A stretch of 64,000 nucleotides of DNA, taken from assembly GCF_021018895.1 (NCBI RefSeq), contig NC_079375.1, forward strand, positions 16,023,992-16,087,991, read 5' to 3'. Positions 1 through 13,289 of this stretch are shown here, in pieces; position 1 is the stretch's first letter, and the number at the start of each line of letters is the position of its first letter. The notes under the pieces were generated by a model. The model had not been told where the DNA came from and did not search any database. It saw only the letters and a list, made by a program, of their open reading frames with translations. The position numbers and the translations under genes are program-made. The DNA is from Seriola aureovittata. Lineage: Eukaryota; Chordata; Actinopteri; Carangiformes; Carangidae.

Positions 1-1779
1 TTCTGTGTGCAAACATGGCCGGACGTGTTGTCCACACGTATGATGTGGGTAGTAACATAAAGAAAAAAAAATCATGTCACCAAGTGGGGAAAGTGGGGGG
101 TAGGGGTGGGGGACTTTTTGGACCATACATGGAAAGGTATCTTTGTGGCACATTCATTTCAGTTTTTCACACTATCAAGGGCGTTCTTTTGTTCTTCGTA
201 ATTCCAACATTTATCAACCAGAAAATAGACCCATCCAGTACTTTTTTGAAAATAAGGCACTGTCACCCACTTTATTTATTATCAAGAGAGTTTTGCTCAC
301 TTGAGTATCACTTGATATCAATACAGATTACTCCTTTCAAGGCCTGGAAGTTCTGCAGCTGCAGTGGCTGCTGTGCCACGGTCTGGTTCATCCGCACAAA
401 TTGTGAGATAACTGCCCCTGGTAATAGAAGTGTGTGAATACTCTTTTGGCTGCATTATTTCACTTCAAGGCAAACAGAAAACAGCTTGTTCCTTTTTCAG
501 TAGCCGGCACAATATACCATATCCAAAGAGCTCTCCCCATGCTTCGAGGCTTCACAAAGCACTCGCGCCTTTGTGTTGACATTAGGTCTGTTTTAATTCC
601 CGTCATCACTTCTACACCCCCCCCCACCAACTCATTCCTTGTGGTATTAACAGTCTTTCTAGTGGAAAAAAAAAGGCGCCAATACTTCTTATTATGTTTT
701 TGCCTCCTTCCCTGCATGCATGAGCTGTTCGGCACTTCATGTTATTAAAGCAGGATTTTGGCAGAGCTATCACTGGCCCACAGCAGTAATTACTACAGGT
801 TTGCATAGCTGCCTCTGACTCACCCGCCTTGGAAATGTTATTACTAAAGTCTCTCTCATTGGGGTCGCAGAGGGAGCTTCTTGTGATCCTGCGTCTTTGC
901 TCAGGCTATTTCAGTGACACTCAGCTCATATCCCAACAGGGTCCCAGGGCGTGAGACCAGATGTACAGGGCAAACAGGGAGTAATCAAGGAATGACAAAG
1001 AGAGGCTGTAATAGTGTTTTGCTTGGAGCAGCTATTTTTTTTCATGTTGTTCTGCGTTTATTTCATTCGTTTTTCATCTTGTGTACATTCGTCCAAACAA
1101 AATAATTGACTCGAAGCATCGCCCCTGACAGTGTGACAGATGAAGAAGAAGGGGATTGGCCGTTTTATATTTTCGTAGGGAAGACATTTGGCTTGTATCT
1201 GTGTAGCTCCATTGCCCTCAGACAAAAGAAAGGGCAAGAGAAAGTGTCCTGGGGTCTCAGTATAGATGAAACGATTCAGATATGAACAAGTCTGAGATAT
1301 GAGAAAAGCATTCGAGTCGCTGGGGCATAGATAGCCTTCATTCAACTATTGATCTGTTGCTCTCCGTCTTTCTTTGTTGTTTTCTCCGTTTGTCCCACCA
1401 CTGCCTAATTCCTACAGTGCTTCGTGTCTTTTTCTCCACTGTGCTCAATGAGAGCTGAGTGTTGACTCCCCATCTTGCAGTGTGTCCTGACAGCGGTCTC
1501 CATTGAGGGTCAGATGTTAAATGTGTCTTCAGTGTCAGCGTCCTCTCAAAGGTCAAACTCTGAAGAGGTGCTCATTAATGGGCTCAGCCCCTCCACCTCT
1601 GCACTGCCACACAGCACTGACCTGTGGAAGCTACATTCTCTGCACACGCACAGGAAACCACACAAACAAAGCTGTGTAGGTCCAACAGCTTATCAATTTT
1701 TGGCTATCAATAAGTATCAATAAGTAAATAATTAATAATAATACTAAAGAGGGTCCTAGTCTGTGCTCAGGCCCTAATT

Positions 1780-2035
1780 ACCTCCACAGAGGAGGTTATG
1801 TTATCACCCATGTCTGTTTGTTTGTCAGCAGGATTACGCTGAAAGTAGTGTTCCGATTTGCACCGAACTTGGTGGAAGGGATGGGACATGGGCCAAGGGA
1901 GAACCCATTATATTTTGGGGCAGATCCAGATCAATTACTATGAATTAGATTTTTTTTTTCTTGGAAGTCTTCAAAGTATATTCTTTGACATTGGCCTTGG
2001 CAGTGGTTGGCGCTGCACAGAGTGCCCCTCTAGTT
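1780..2035 (+). repeat. Dispersed vertebrate repeat, copy 1 (plus orientation)
   Basis: The segment opens with a small hairpin (ACCTCC, 5-nt loop, GGAGGT at 1780-1796). It continues through a GTTTGTTTGTCAGCAGGATT-like block, a GAACTTGGTGGAAGGGATGG block and a GGCCTTGGCAGTGGTTGGCG block, and ends near CTAGTT. I recognise this order of blocks from a high-copy repeat common in fish genomes, but I cannot name the family with certainty. The middle of the usual element is missing here. An oppositely oriented relative lies 175 bp downstream. Confidence 0.6.
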
Positions 2036-2209
2036 ACATTAAATAATAGGATTTAATTTATATTAAATCCACCTCAGGGCACCACCCGAAGAAGGGAAGG
2101 ATAGCCAATTCACTGATTCAGTCTCATAAAATGTACTAACAATTTAATCAATTTGGAACCCATTAACTTGCGCGTGTGTGTTTGTGTGTATATACAGTAG
2201 AATTGCAAT

Positions 2210-2504
2210 CAATAGATCTGTACCAAATTGTAGAAACCCATAGATCCTAACACCATAAATACGTTTAATCTTTTATATCAAGATACATGAATTATTTCCT
2301 GAGAAATTGACAGAAATGTTTGTAAATGTAAATTGCAATGTTAAGGAAATTGATTAAAGTCCTTTAACCAGATTGCTACCTAAATTTAATGGGTTGTCCT
2401 CTGGCCCGAGCTGCAGCACTCCACCAAATGCAAATTGGTTCAGTACTTTTTGCATAATCCTGCTAAAAACAAACAATCAATCAAACAGACAAACAAACAC
2501 ACAG
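2210..2504 (-). repeat. Dispersed vertebrate repeat, copy 2 (minus orientation)
   Basis: Read on the minus strand, this begins with a GTTTGT-rich run followed by AGCAGGATTATGC, then a TTTGGTGGAGTG block, then AACCCATTAAATTTAGG. It continues through the part missing from copy 1, including TTTCTCAGGAAATAATTCATG and ACAATTTGGTACAGATCT. Shared blocks in shared order show it belongs to the same family as 1780-2035. Its 3' portion appears to be missing. The two copies therefore face each other within one intron. Confidence 0.55.
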
Positions 2505-3536
2505 GTGAAGGGTTCAGTGCAATAGTCTGCTCTGAGCAGGCCACACAGAGGTCAATGGTAGCTGGTTGTTAGGTCCATGGACGGAGTTCAGGTATAGGTG
2601 TTTTGTATAGGTATTTTGGGGAAAGTTGAGTTCAGTTGAAATCACACAATGAACAAATTTGTCTGTGGAGTCCCAGGAGGCCCTACAGCTGTTTATGTAT
2701 ATTCTTGTCCAGCATTTCAAACATCAGCCTGCAGTATGGAAACACCCGAAACAGCCATTTTCTGTATCTCATTCTCCTCACCTATCACTTTTCTCTCTCT
2801 CTCTTTCCCCATCTCCCTGCCCCTCTCTCCAACTCCTCTCTCCCGTTCTCACTCCCAGAAAGCCAGCAGGGAGCAGGGTGGTCTGTGTAGGTTGCTCTCT
2901 GGGTGTGGGTTTGTTTCCAACAGGAGCTTATCTGCAAATGCTCAGGTTCAGCTAATTGGCATTATTAAACTGTTGGCAAGCTCAACTCAGATATAAGGGG
3001 TGGTGCTGTGGGGGGTGTGGGGGCACAAACAGGGATTTATGTGTGACTGTCTGTTTGTGTGAGTGGGTGTGCACGTACAATCATCTATGTCTGTGCCTGT
3101 GTATATGTTCCCGTGTGTGTGTGTGGAATTTTAAAGAAGCAGCTGTCAATTTCAATCAACAGGGCGCGTGGCGTGCCTGAGGCCCAGGTAGCCCAATTAC
3201 AGGCAGACACGCTCGACGTACGCGCAGAAGCCCAGGCCTATCTTCCTTTATTCAAACAGGGCTGTGGGAGAGGAGACGCTAAATGTAATGTTGGTCGATG
3301 TGTGAAGGGCGAACACTGTTGGGAGCTGCTGCTGAGGCAGAGGCAGAATCTGGTGAATATTTGGCTGCTGGAGGAATTGATACACTGGATGGATGAGGGT
3401 CTAAAGAGTTAGATGGGTGGAGGAAGACAGTCGAGTATGGTCGACTCTAATGTGGTACCACTGAAAATAGACAATTTTGGATCTTAGAAATTTCTCCCTT
3501 TTCACCCTTTCTGCCCCCTTTTTTTTCTCTCTTTAG

Positions 3537-5633
<2,097 letters not shown>

Positions 5634-5827
5634 GTGATTAATGCCATCGAGCAGGACTACCGTCTGCCACCACCCATGGACTGCCCCAGTGCCCTGCACC
5701 AGTTAATGCTGGACTGTTGGCAGAAAGACCGCAACGTACGACCCCGCTTCACCGACATCGTCAGCACCCTGGACAAGATGATCCGTAACCCCACCAGCCT
5801 CAAAGCTGTAGCCAACATCCCTGCAGT
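5634..5827 (+). CDS. ephb1: ephb1 exon: end of kinase domain and linker
   Basis: This 194-nt exon enters in phase 0 with Val-Ile-Asn-Ala-Ile-Glu-Gln-Asp-Tyr and leaves two bases of a Val codon to be finished by the next exon. It encodes the last kinase helices, including [16 protein letters not shown], where the conserved Arg of subdomain XI sits in RPRF. It then encodes the start of the kinase-SAM linker ([11 protein letters not shown]). The donor is taken as GTGAGT at 5828. Reading on without splicing hits a TGA at 5829. The lengths 150, 194 and 156 nt for these three consecutive exons match what I recall for Eph genes generally. The residues agree closely with vertebrate EphB1, which points to a functional, constrained gene. 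Confidence 0.93.
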
Positions 5828-6996
5828 GTGAGTAAAAACACTTTTTCAACACTTTCTACATAACCCCACACATTCACCCTGAAGTGGACATTAAGTACAC
5901 ACAAATATACTTTTCATCTGTTTATATAGACAGTATTTACGCCTGTCAGCACCCAGCATGTAGCTACATGCTTACTTTTTTTTATCCTCTCACAAAATAA
6001 ACATGAATTCATTACTGTTGATTGCATTAAACCTGAACTTCTCCTCCCCAGGATTTTTTCCACCCCTCGTATTGGCTTTATAAAGTTCACTTTTTCCACA
6101 TTTTGTAGTAACACATAAATTATTCTTACAACATAATGACGGAGCAAAAACATGTTTTTAGAGAAATTAAAACATACAGAAACATCTCATTTACATACAT
6201 ATTCAGAATGTTTATTCGTTATTTTGTACAGGCACCACTGGCCTTGATTTGTTTTGAATCTTACTCGGCATGATTTTGCCAGTTTTGCAAACCTTGTTTT
6301 GGACAATTTTCTTCCACAGTTTCTCATAGATCCTCTCAAACTCAGCCAGATTAGATGTGGACTGTCTGTGAACTGCAAGCTTTAGGTTTCCTCACAGATT
6401 TTCCAATTCAATTTCCAGGGTTTGGCTGGGCCACTGAGGGTCATTCAGAGACTTGTCCTGAAGCCACTTGTTTTGTTGTAAATGTTGTAAAGTGAACTTT
6501 TGTCCCCATGTGAGTTTGACTTAGCTGAAGCGTGTTTTTCTTCAAGGCCCCTCTTCCTGTATGTAACTCAATTTACTGATTCTCTAATTGTGACTAGTTT
6601 CCTGATATTTGACACTGCGGAGCATTGCCGCAGCATGCTTCATTGTGGGAATAGTGCTGGCCAGATAATGAGTGGTATCTTAGTTTTAGCTAGGCATTCA
6701 GGGCAAGGAGTGAAGGTTTTTCTCCCGTGATACAAGAGAATCTCTACTCTTTGTAAACTTTTTATCATTGACGGATATCAATCGATAGATCGGGTCAGGA
6801 TACTTTCCAGGGCAAATATTCATACAGTGCACACTCACATACACGATTTCTCCTCCATCTTGCATCTTCGCACACGCACACCCATGCAAACATCGTAACC
6901 ACAGTTATTCTCCTTCTCTTTAAATCCCACTTCCTTAATATTGCATCAAAGCACCACTCTATATCTCCTCTTACCCCTCTCTTCTCTCCCCCCCAG
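5828..6996 (+). other. ephb1: ephb1 intron containing a decayed Tc1 element
   Basis: The donor is GTGAGT at 5828 and the acceptor is AG at 6995-6996 after a run of C. More than half of the intron is a degenerate Tc1/mariner-like insertion (6085-6715). The remainder is anonymous AT-rich sequence. Confidence 0.85.
6085..6715 (-). mobile_element. Degenerate Tc1/mariner transposon, 3' part of transposase
   Basis: Read on the minus strand, this follows the layout of a fish Tc1-like element from a late part of the transposase gene to the element end. A stretch matching the AKRHVWRKPG region lies near 6700, a poor match to the HHAVGMFF region near 6630, and a WPSQ motif near 6430 where the family has WPSQSPDLNPIE. 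The non-coding end follows, with matches such as CACTTTTTCCACATTTTGTA at 6088-6107. A piece appears to be missing around 6515-6545. The catalytic Glu region is scrambled and there are stops in all frames, so it cannot encode an active enzyme. The remainder of the element and its other end are absent. Confidence 0.7.
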
Positions 6997-7152
6997 GCCT
7001 TCTCAGCCACTGTTGGACAGATCCATACCTGACTTCAACACCTTCAGCTCAGTAGAGGACTGGCTCACTGCCATCAAGATGAGCCAGTACAGAGACAACT
7101 TTCTCAACTCAGGCTTTACATCCCTGCAGCTGGTGGCTCAAATGACCTCAGA
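6997..7152 (+). CDS. ephb1: ephb1 exon: linker and first part of SAM domain
   Basis: This 156-nt exon begins with the G that completes the Val codon from 5826-5827. It continues Pro-Ser-Gln-Pro-Leu-Leu-Asp-Arg-Ser-Ile-Pro-Asp-Phe, then the first SAM helices, VEDWLTAIKMSQYRDNF. It ends in Met-Thr-Ser plus two bases of a Glu codon. The Tyr in the QYRD motif corresponds to the SAM tyrosine described in mammalian EphB1 as an SH2 docking site. The acceptor is AG at 6995-6996 and the donor GTGAGT at 7153. The SAM domain is a small helical module used by Eph receptors for oligomerisation and adaptor binding on the cytoplasmic side. Confidence 0.93.
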
Positions 7153-7983
7153 GTGAGTTCACCTGCTCGTGTGCAAACGAAGATTTCCAAATCCATATGG
7201 CACTTGATGGGCACACTTATATAAAATGACTCAACGTCGAGTGCATGTATTTTTGGCTTGAATGCGCCCAGTGACTCAAGTATTTGAATGATTGCATCAA
7301 AGTAAAGCCCGTATGGTTTATGCATAAAAATATGACTCATTAGAAGAGAAAATAACATAGTCATTTTGGTGAGAATATTTCCATCTGTGCTATTCAAGTA
7401 TCATGATATAATAATTAAGCATTTTCTGAGAACAATTTTCCAAAATATGGATATGGATGTAAATCCTTTAACTACACATTTTAAGAGGCATATTTATTCA
7501 CTGCTGTTTATGTGGAGTTTTTCAAAGGTTGGGTCATGATGGCAATTCTCATAGCACATGTAGTATCAATAGACATAAATATTGCACTCCATTTATTTTA
7601 ATTAACAATGGGGCTCGGTCTACAAATTTATGCGAAAATATAAAATCTCTAACATTTTTTATTAAAAATGTATGCTTGGGGCTTGGTGCAGTCTCTTTGC
7701 AATGCAAAGCAACATAGATTACTAAGTCTTCTCTCAAGTGATAGAATTAATTTTGTAAATTTGTGTTTACATTCATTCTAGCTTTCCATCCTGAACTTGT
7801 TTTCATATAACCATGTTAGGATTGCAAATACACCAGGAAATACAATGCCATTTTTTCACAGTATAATAGCTTCATACTCAGATGATCTATTCCATCTTCA
7901 ATGTGATGGAAATCCTTCCATTTATTGCTTCAAAATATGTTCTTGGTTTTCAATTTCCTTTCACCCGGCCCATTTCTCTCTAG
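7153..7983 (+). other. ephb1: ephb1 last intron
   Basis: The intron starts with GTGAGT at 7153 and ends with a pyrimidine-rich tract and AG at 7982-7983. The content is AT-rich unique sequence. I recognise no exon, RNA gene or transposon in it. Confidence 0.85.
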
Positions 7984-8092
7984 GGACTTGCTGAGGATAG
8001 GAGTGACCCTGGCAGGCCACCAGAAGAAGATCCTCAGTAATATCCAGTCCATGAGGGTGCAGATGAGCCAGTCACCCATCACTATGGCATGA
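7984..8092 (+). CDS. ephb1: ephb1 terminal coding exon: end of SAM domain and C-terminal tail
   Basis: The first G completes the split Glu codon. The exon then reads [17 protein letters not shown], the characteristic last SAM helix of Eph receptors. The tail [14 protein letters not shown] is followed by TGA at 8090-8092. The tail separates EphB1 (mammalian EphB1 ends in a very similar SQSP...MA) from EphB2, EphB3 and EphB4, which end differently. This is the main reason for the ephb1 symbol. The final Ile-Thr-Met-Ala has a Thr at position -2 but ends in Ala, so it is at best a weak class I PDZ ligand. The four exons together give 609 coding bases, that is 202 residues plus the stop. Confidence 0.92.
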
Positions 8093-8995
8093 CTACAGGG
8101 GGCGCTGTGCCACGGAACGGGCAGCATTCGCAGGACCAACAACAATGGCAGCCCTCGAATGACCCCCGATCCATCGGAACGCGCCAGAGTGGAGACTATT
8201 GTCTTAATTTAAACCACAAACCATGACAACAGGAGACCAGGGTCTACACTACCACTTGGTTAATAGCTATCACACTTCATGCAATCCACGCCAGGAGTTC
8301 AGGGTCCAGACTTGATACTGTTTCTCTACTGATCCACAAAAAGAGGACAGACATCATTTTGCTGTGGGTATGAACAGCCATTCATGTCATTGTGAACCAA
8401 AATAACAATCGGATGTTGACACAGGGAATCTCTCACAAGTTCAGACTGTATGGTAAAATGAGTGATATTGTACTTCTATATTATCTGGACTAGAAAATTG
8501 TAAACAGAAGTGTGAGACACTTAGAAACAACGTGTGACCTGTGATTTTATCCATACTGTCGTCAATGTGTGCAATGAAGATGCCTTGACCTGGCCAGAAA
8601 TAAGTCTCAGAAGAAAAAGCAATTACCAGTAGGAATAATTAGAGGAAGAAAAATACAGGGATGTACAGTGGAGCACCATTTTCAACTTTCACATCATCTT
8701 TTGCTTGTTTGAAGAATTTGACAAAATGTATCGTAAATGAACTGGTGAAAATTCAGAGCTTAGTTATATTTTTGTCTTCTACCATCTGTTTGATTGTTTG
8801 TTTGTTTTATCACTATAGCAAGATGCCGTCCACTTGTATTTTAACTTTAACACTACCTGTGGAGTCCTGGGTGGAAGGCCTTGCCAAAGGACTTCTTAGC
8901 CAGCCCCACCCAGATTCAGAGAATATAAATATGTTTATCTCTTGCTAAATATGATTATATCTTTCATAATAAACCTTCATATTGAAGGTGATATG
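8093..8995 (+). other. ephb1: ephb1 3' untranslated region (probable)
   Basis: The sequence after the TGA at 8090 has no continuing reading frame and runs to a canonical AATAAA at 8968. A T/G-rich stretch follows it. The 3' end is placed about 20 nt after the signal. A longer UTR using the signal at 12140 cannot be excluded. Confidence 0.6.
8968..8973 (+). promoter_or_regulatory. Poly(A) signal AATAAA for ephb1 (probable)
   Basis: This is a canonical hexamer about 875 nt past the ephb1 stop codon. It is followed within 60 nt by TATGTATGAATATGTATGTA, which suits a downstream GU-rich element. Confidence 0.55.
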
Positions 8996-11900
8996 TATGA
9001 ATATGTATGTACAGAACTCTCTGCTTGCATTTTTGGCAAAGACATGTTTGTTGACTAGATTGTGATAGACACATGCAATGTGTTAGATTCCTATGATGCC
9101 CTGGTTCCCTTCGGACGACTGAACAACAGACACTGGCTTGTTCCAGGGGCACAAGGACAATCCTGACTGAATCTTAACCTGAGGAAAATATAAAAGGAAT
9201 CATGGGCAAAGAATTGGTATTGTAGATCTATATGAAAAATTGCTGTAGGAGTTAAAATAATTGACAAAATATCCATTTACTGGAGATCATGTTAAATGTG
9301 GGTGTACACATGCTGTCTCTTGCTGGTGAGCACTTACTTGTACAGATTTGATTTATGTTAGATTTTCTTTTCGATCCGTTGTTGTTGTTGTTTGTGTTGG
9401 GAGTGCTCAGCGCCATCCAGAGGGGAAGGGAACTCCACGCCTCGGCCGGCCCAAATCCATGGTAAGTAGCTGCTGATCACACAGTAAAAACACTACTTAA
9501 CATCAAATTGCTCTACATCTGGCGGATTTTATTTCAGGCAAATCCAGTTAGTCTTTCTCATCGGTGCCGCAAATATCTTGGCCGAGGCAAGATTTGCTGC
9601 AAGTTTGAGATGCATGGGAGAGTGGCTAATCAGGGCACTGGAAATCGGAGTGAATCAGCATCACTTGTCTACACAGTGAAAATTAACATCTGGGCTGAGG
9701 TTTGCCAACAGACGCCTGATGCCATTCCGATGAACATGCAGACTTAAACTGCCCAAACGAGCACACTGTTCACAGTGTAGTACAGTGAAGCGAAACTGCT
9801 GAGTAAATCTATGCACTCTCACTATATGCAGCTGCCATATGTGTAGGCAGGTTGAGCGCAAACTGCCATGGTGGCACAGAGATTTTCACACGTATGAATC
9901 TCGCCATAATTATTAGCTGCAGAAATTGGTGTTAGGAAATTCCCCCCTTGCTTGTGCTAGATTGAGAGATGTCTACATTATTCCCGAAAGAATCGTCATG
10001 GATGACTATGAAATGAAATAATGAATTAATGACTCTGAAAGTACACCGCAGTATTTCACTTCTGCATTGTGCACAAAGATGATTTGTCTTTTTTTTTAAT
10101 CTGGGCATTGTGCTTCATGATTGGACTGTGCAACATGTTTTTTTTCTTTTTGCTGGTTACTTGCTTTAGTCTCAGGCTTTGGGAAAGCAAAAAAGTTTTT
10201 GATTTTATAAATCAAGTCAAATCAAGTGTTGATGAAATGTTAGCCACACTGGCCTTTAAAATTGAGAGCAAACTGACCTGAATGCTGCTGTGACAATTTT
10301 CAGCCATGGCTGTATGTCAAAGGAAGTCTCTTATGAATTCTCCTAGCTCACAGACAATTATCATGAGCTATTGTAGTATCAATTCTTTGCAGTAGCTGTG
10401 ACCCCGCTGAAATCTTTTGGCCCTATTTTAAGAGAGAGATGAGTGACGACAGTTCTAGCCACCTTGCATCCAAAATTAGAAATTGATGGCAGGCCCATTA
10501 GCAGATTATTAAGTATACTCACCACCCTCAAGTCATCCTCCTCCTACTCTGTCTGTTCTGCCCTCTCTCCTGGCTACACCAGCTGGCTGGCAAATCTCCA
10601 GCTCATTTATCCTGGGTGTAACCAAGCTGTCCTGGGCCAGGGCAGGGCTGGGTTGGGCCGGGCTGGGCCAGGCCATGGCTGGCCTGAGAAATGGTTGGCT
10701 TCATGCTCCAGTGGGCCCAGGCAGGGGTGCAAACATCTGCTGGGACCCCCATCTGACAGGCATCAGCCACAGGGTGGGAGACTGATGGGACCATCAAAAA
10801 ATAAACATACACACACACACAGAGCAACCCTTAATTATGTTATTCTCGTGTCTGGTTTCCAGCCTGATGCTTACTGAAGAGAAAGTGGGCTGAGACTGAC
10901 AGAGTGTGTGCATATTATGTGATAAAGAGACAGGGATGAGTCAGTTTACAGGAGGGTTGGGTTGCAGGGCATATAGAAGAGATGGTTAGATGAAAGTCAG
11001 AAAGTTACTTCATCAAAGTGACTCAGCCCCCTTCGTCTTGCAGTGTGTTCATATGGCAACATCTCATTCATTATAGAAATGTTAATTTCTTTAGTTTGTT
11101 AATGGAAAATGCTGAAATCAAGCAACTGGATAGGTTCATGGACAAAATCAATTGCCTTTTATTTTTAATTCTCAGTTATTGATTTACCAAGTATTCTTAA
11201 ATATAGTCACATACTCTTTTAGATTGGCATAAATCCCTTTCACTGAAGCCAGTGATTCAATTTGAATGCATTAGTCCTCCATTCAGCTTAGTGCTATGTA
11301 TTTGCTTTGCAACCCAAGAGCCTGTGAATGAGATGATAGAATGTATTCATTATGCAACAGTGTAATTCTTTCTTTTTCCATTTGCTCTGCTTGTCTTTCT
11401 AAATATCTGATTGTACTGACACTCCAGTGTGATGAATGGAGAGGCGGTTCACCATACCTCTCTGAACGCTGTTTCATATGGAGGCCATTCATCACACACT
11501 GATACAAAACACAAGAACAGAGCTTGTTAAATGTTTCATGGTGCTGTAACTGTCTGAGGAGTGACCAACGATCCTCTTAGTAGCTGAATTCATGCCTGTC
11601 ATTTAAAGGTCAGAACAGTGGCAGCTGTGTTCACCTGAAAATGACCTGACATGACTTCCCTGCAAAACTAAACTTATTAAACTTCATTCTCTTTTTTTCC
11701 TTCTGTTACAGACTCCAGACTTAGAGATTTACACACACATAAAACAGTATACACACAGCACTTCATGTTCACACACACACTGAACACCAAGAAGTATTTG
11801 CTGTCGGCAAAGGAGGAAGACCAGGTGAAATGGGACCTTTCCAGGATACCAGTCACGACCTCCCTCTATGGTACACAATGGCTGGTGAAGCTGAATATGC

Positions 11901-13289
11901 GTGTGCACATGTCATAGTTTGTTTATTTGTGTGTGCGAGAGAGACTGATTTCATGTGTGTGCATAGGCACATTTGTGTACAGACATTTATGTGTGCACAG
12001 GTACATTGTTTAAGAGCGTGAATGGTTCCTTTTTCTTTTTTTTTGTTTCTGTATAGCTACCACTTGTAAATTGTGACAAGTATGTGTCAAGAGTTTGTAA
12101 GCTGTAACTTTCTGAGAAATATTGTACTAAAATGCACTCAATAAAGGCCTTGGAAAACAAGTCAATCACTTTATGGTGTGTGACTCAGTGGGTGATAATT
12201 CTGTTTTCATTAATGGTGAGTCAAGAAAGCAAGAGAGGAAGGGTTATTATCCAGTAACACTACTGTCAGTGCTGTGCATGAATGTGACGTCTAATGCTTG
12301 GTTTCATAATGGCTAGGGAAATAAACAGCTTTTTGTCACTGCCGGTCTGCCTGGCAGCACGTGTTAAAAGCCATCAGCCACTAATAAACGAGCCGTCACT
12401 GGGATTACACGCAACCCCAAAAATTGGCTCTCCAAGAAAGGTGACAATATTTTGACAAACAAGTGGAAATTATCCTCCCATCTAAACTCGTATCACAGTC
12501 TCCAACACACAGTTAGACATACACACATACAGTACAAACACACACAAGCCGTTGCAGTACGCTTGTAAATTCTAGGTTGCCAGGGACTTTCGGAGCACTT
12601 CACACACAGGAAAGTGTGTTGCACAGTAATGATATGGATAATGAGGTGAGTCAAAAGATATGGGATTGTATCCAACTCTCAGCATTCCACCATAACTGTT
12701 TATTGACTCTAATTGATTGATAATATCCAGCTTCATATTAGCAGAGTGACTGCTGTGCTGGGGCTGTGCCAAACAGCGAGGAAGCCAACAAAATTCATGA
12801 AACAGTCAATTTTCCATCTTTTCAAGTTTGTGATAGTGCTTCACGTCACTTTCTCGTTTTGAGGAAGTGGTGAAAGAGTCTGCTGCTCCACTACAGATCT
12901 TTTGACACTGATGAAAACGTGGGTATCTCTGAATTAAGCCTGGTTCCGGAAGGAAATGTCTGATTCATTTTTCCTCCAAAAAAATGTTGCAATTCAAATT
13001 AGAAGCACCTCTATGGTTTGGATCAATGTGAAACACTATCAGTACAAAAGATTAACAAACACTTTAGAAAATATCTGATTTTTCTTTTCCTTTTGATAAG
13101 AAATCAATGGCACAAGCTTGTGTGCACAAACAAAAATTTGTGGGATAAAAGTTAACTATGACTCCCAAGGTGCATTCCATCCATTCTACAACTGCTTGAG
13201 AGTAAAGATTGAGAAGTTCAGAAAACTTATTGTTCATCTTTTGTTCCCAACTGAAAATCATGTAATAACATATGGAATTTTAATTAATT
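8996..13289. other. Region downstream of ephb1, no gene recognised
   Basis: This is unique-looking sequence with GTT repeats near 9380, a G/C-rich GGGCTGGG-type patch near 10635-10680 and short CA/GT runs near 10808, 11735 and 11935-12005. The open frames are short and show no domain signatures. If the ephb1 transcript uses the poly(A) signal at 12140, much of this would be 3' UTR. Otherwise it is intergenic. Confidence 0.55.
12140..12145 (+). promoter_or_regulatory. Possible distal poly(A) signal AATAAA
   Basis: The hexamer lies in CACTCAATAAAGGCCTTGG. It is followed about 30 nt later by a TTATGGTGTGTGACTC stretch, the usual layout of a cleavage and downstream GU element. It could end a long-UTR ephb1 isoform or an unrelated transcript. 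It could also be chance. Confidence 0.3.

Larger units (their letters stand above)
1..3536 (+). other. ephb1: ephb1 intron (3' part), non-coding
   Basis: This stretch lies upstream of the first recognisable kinase exon and ends in a long pyrimidine tract followed by AG at 3535-3536, a strong splice acceptor. I see no Eph-like coding sequence in it, so the exons for the rest of the receptor must lie before the window. It contains two copies of a dispersed repeat (1780-2035 and 2210-2504), a short palindrome at 2049-2070 and GT-rich simple sequence around 3040-3125. The open frames here are short and look like chance. Confidence 0.75.

Noticed and set aside
2649..2996. Open frames of 84-115 codons at 2636-2996
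   Set aside because: Three overlapping frames over a CT-rich tract within an ephb1 intron. There are no conserved motifs, so it is composition-driven.
10443..10877. 144-codon open frame over a GGGCTGGG-rich patch
   Set aside because: Biased Gly/Pro/Ala composition from a short GC-rich repeat, with no recognisable domain or splice sites.
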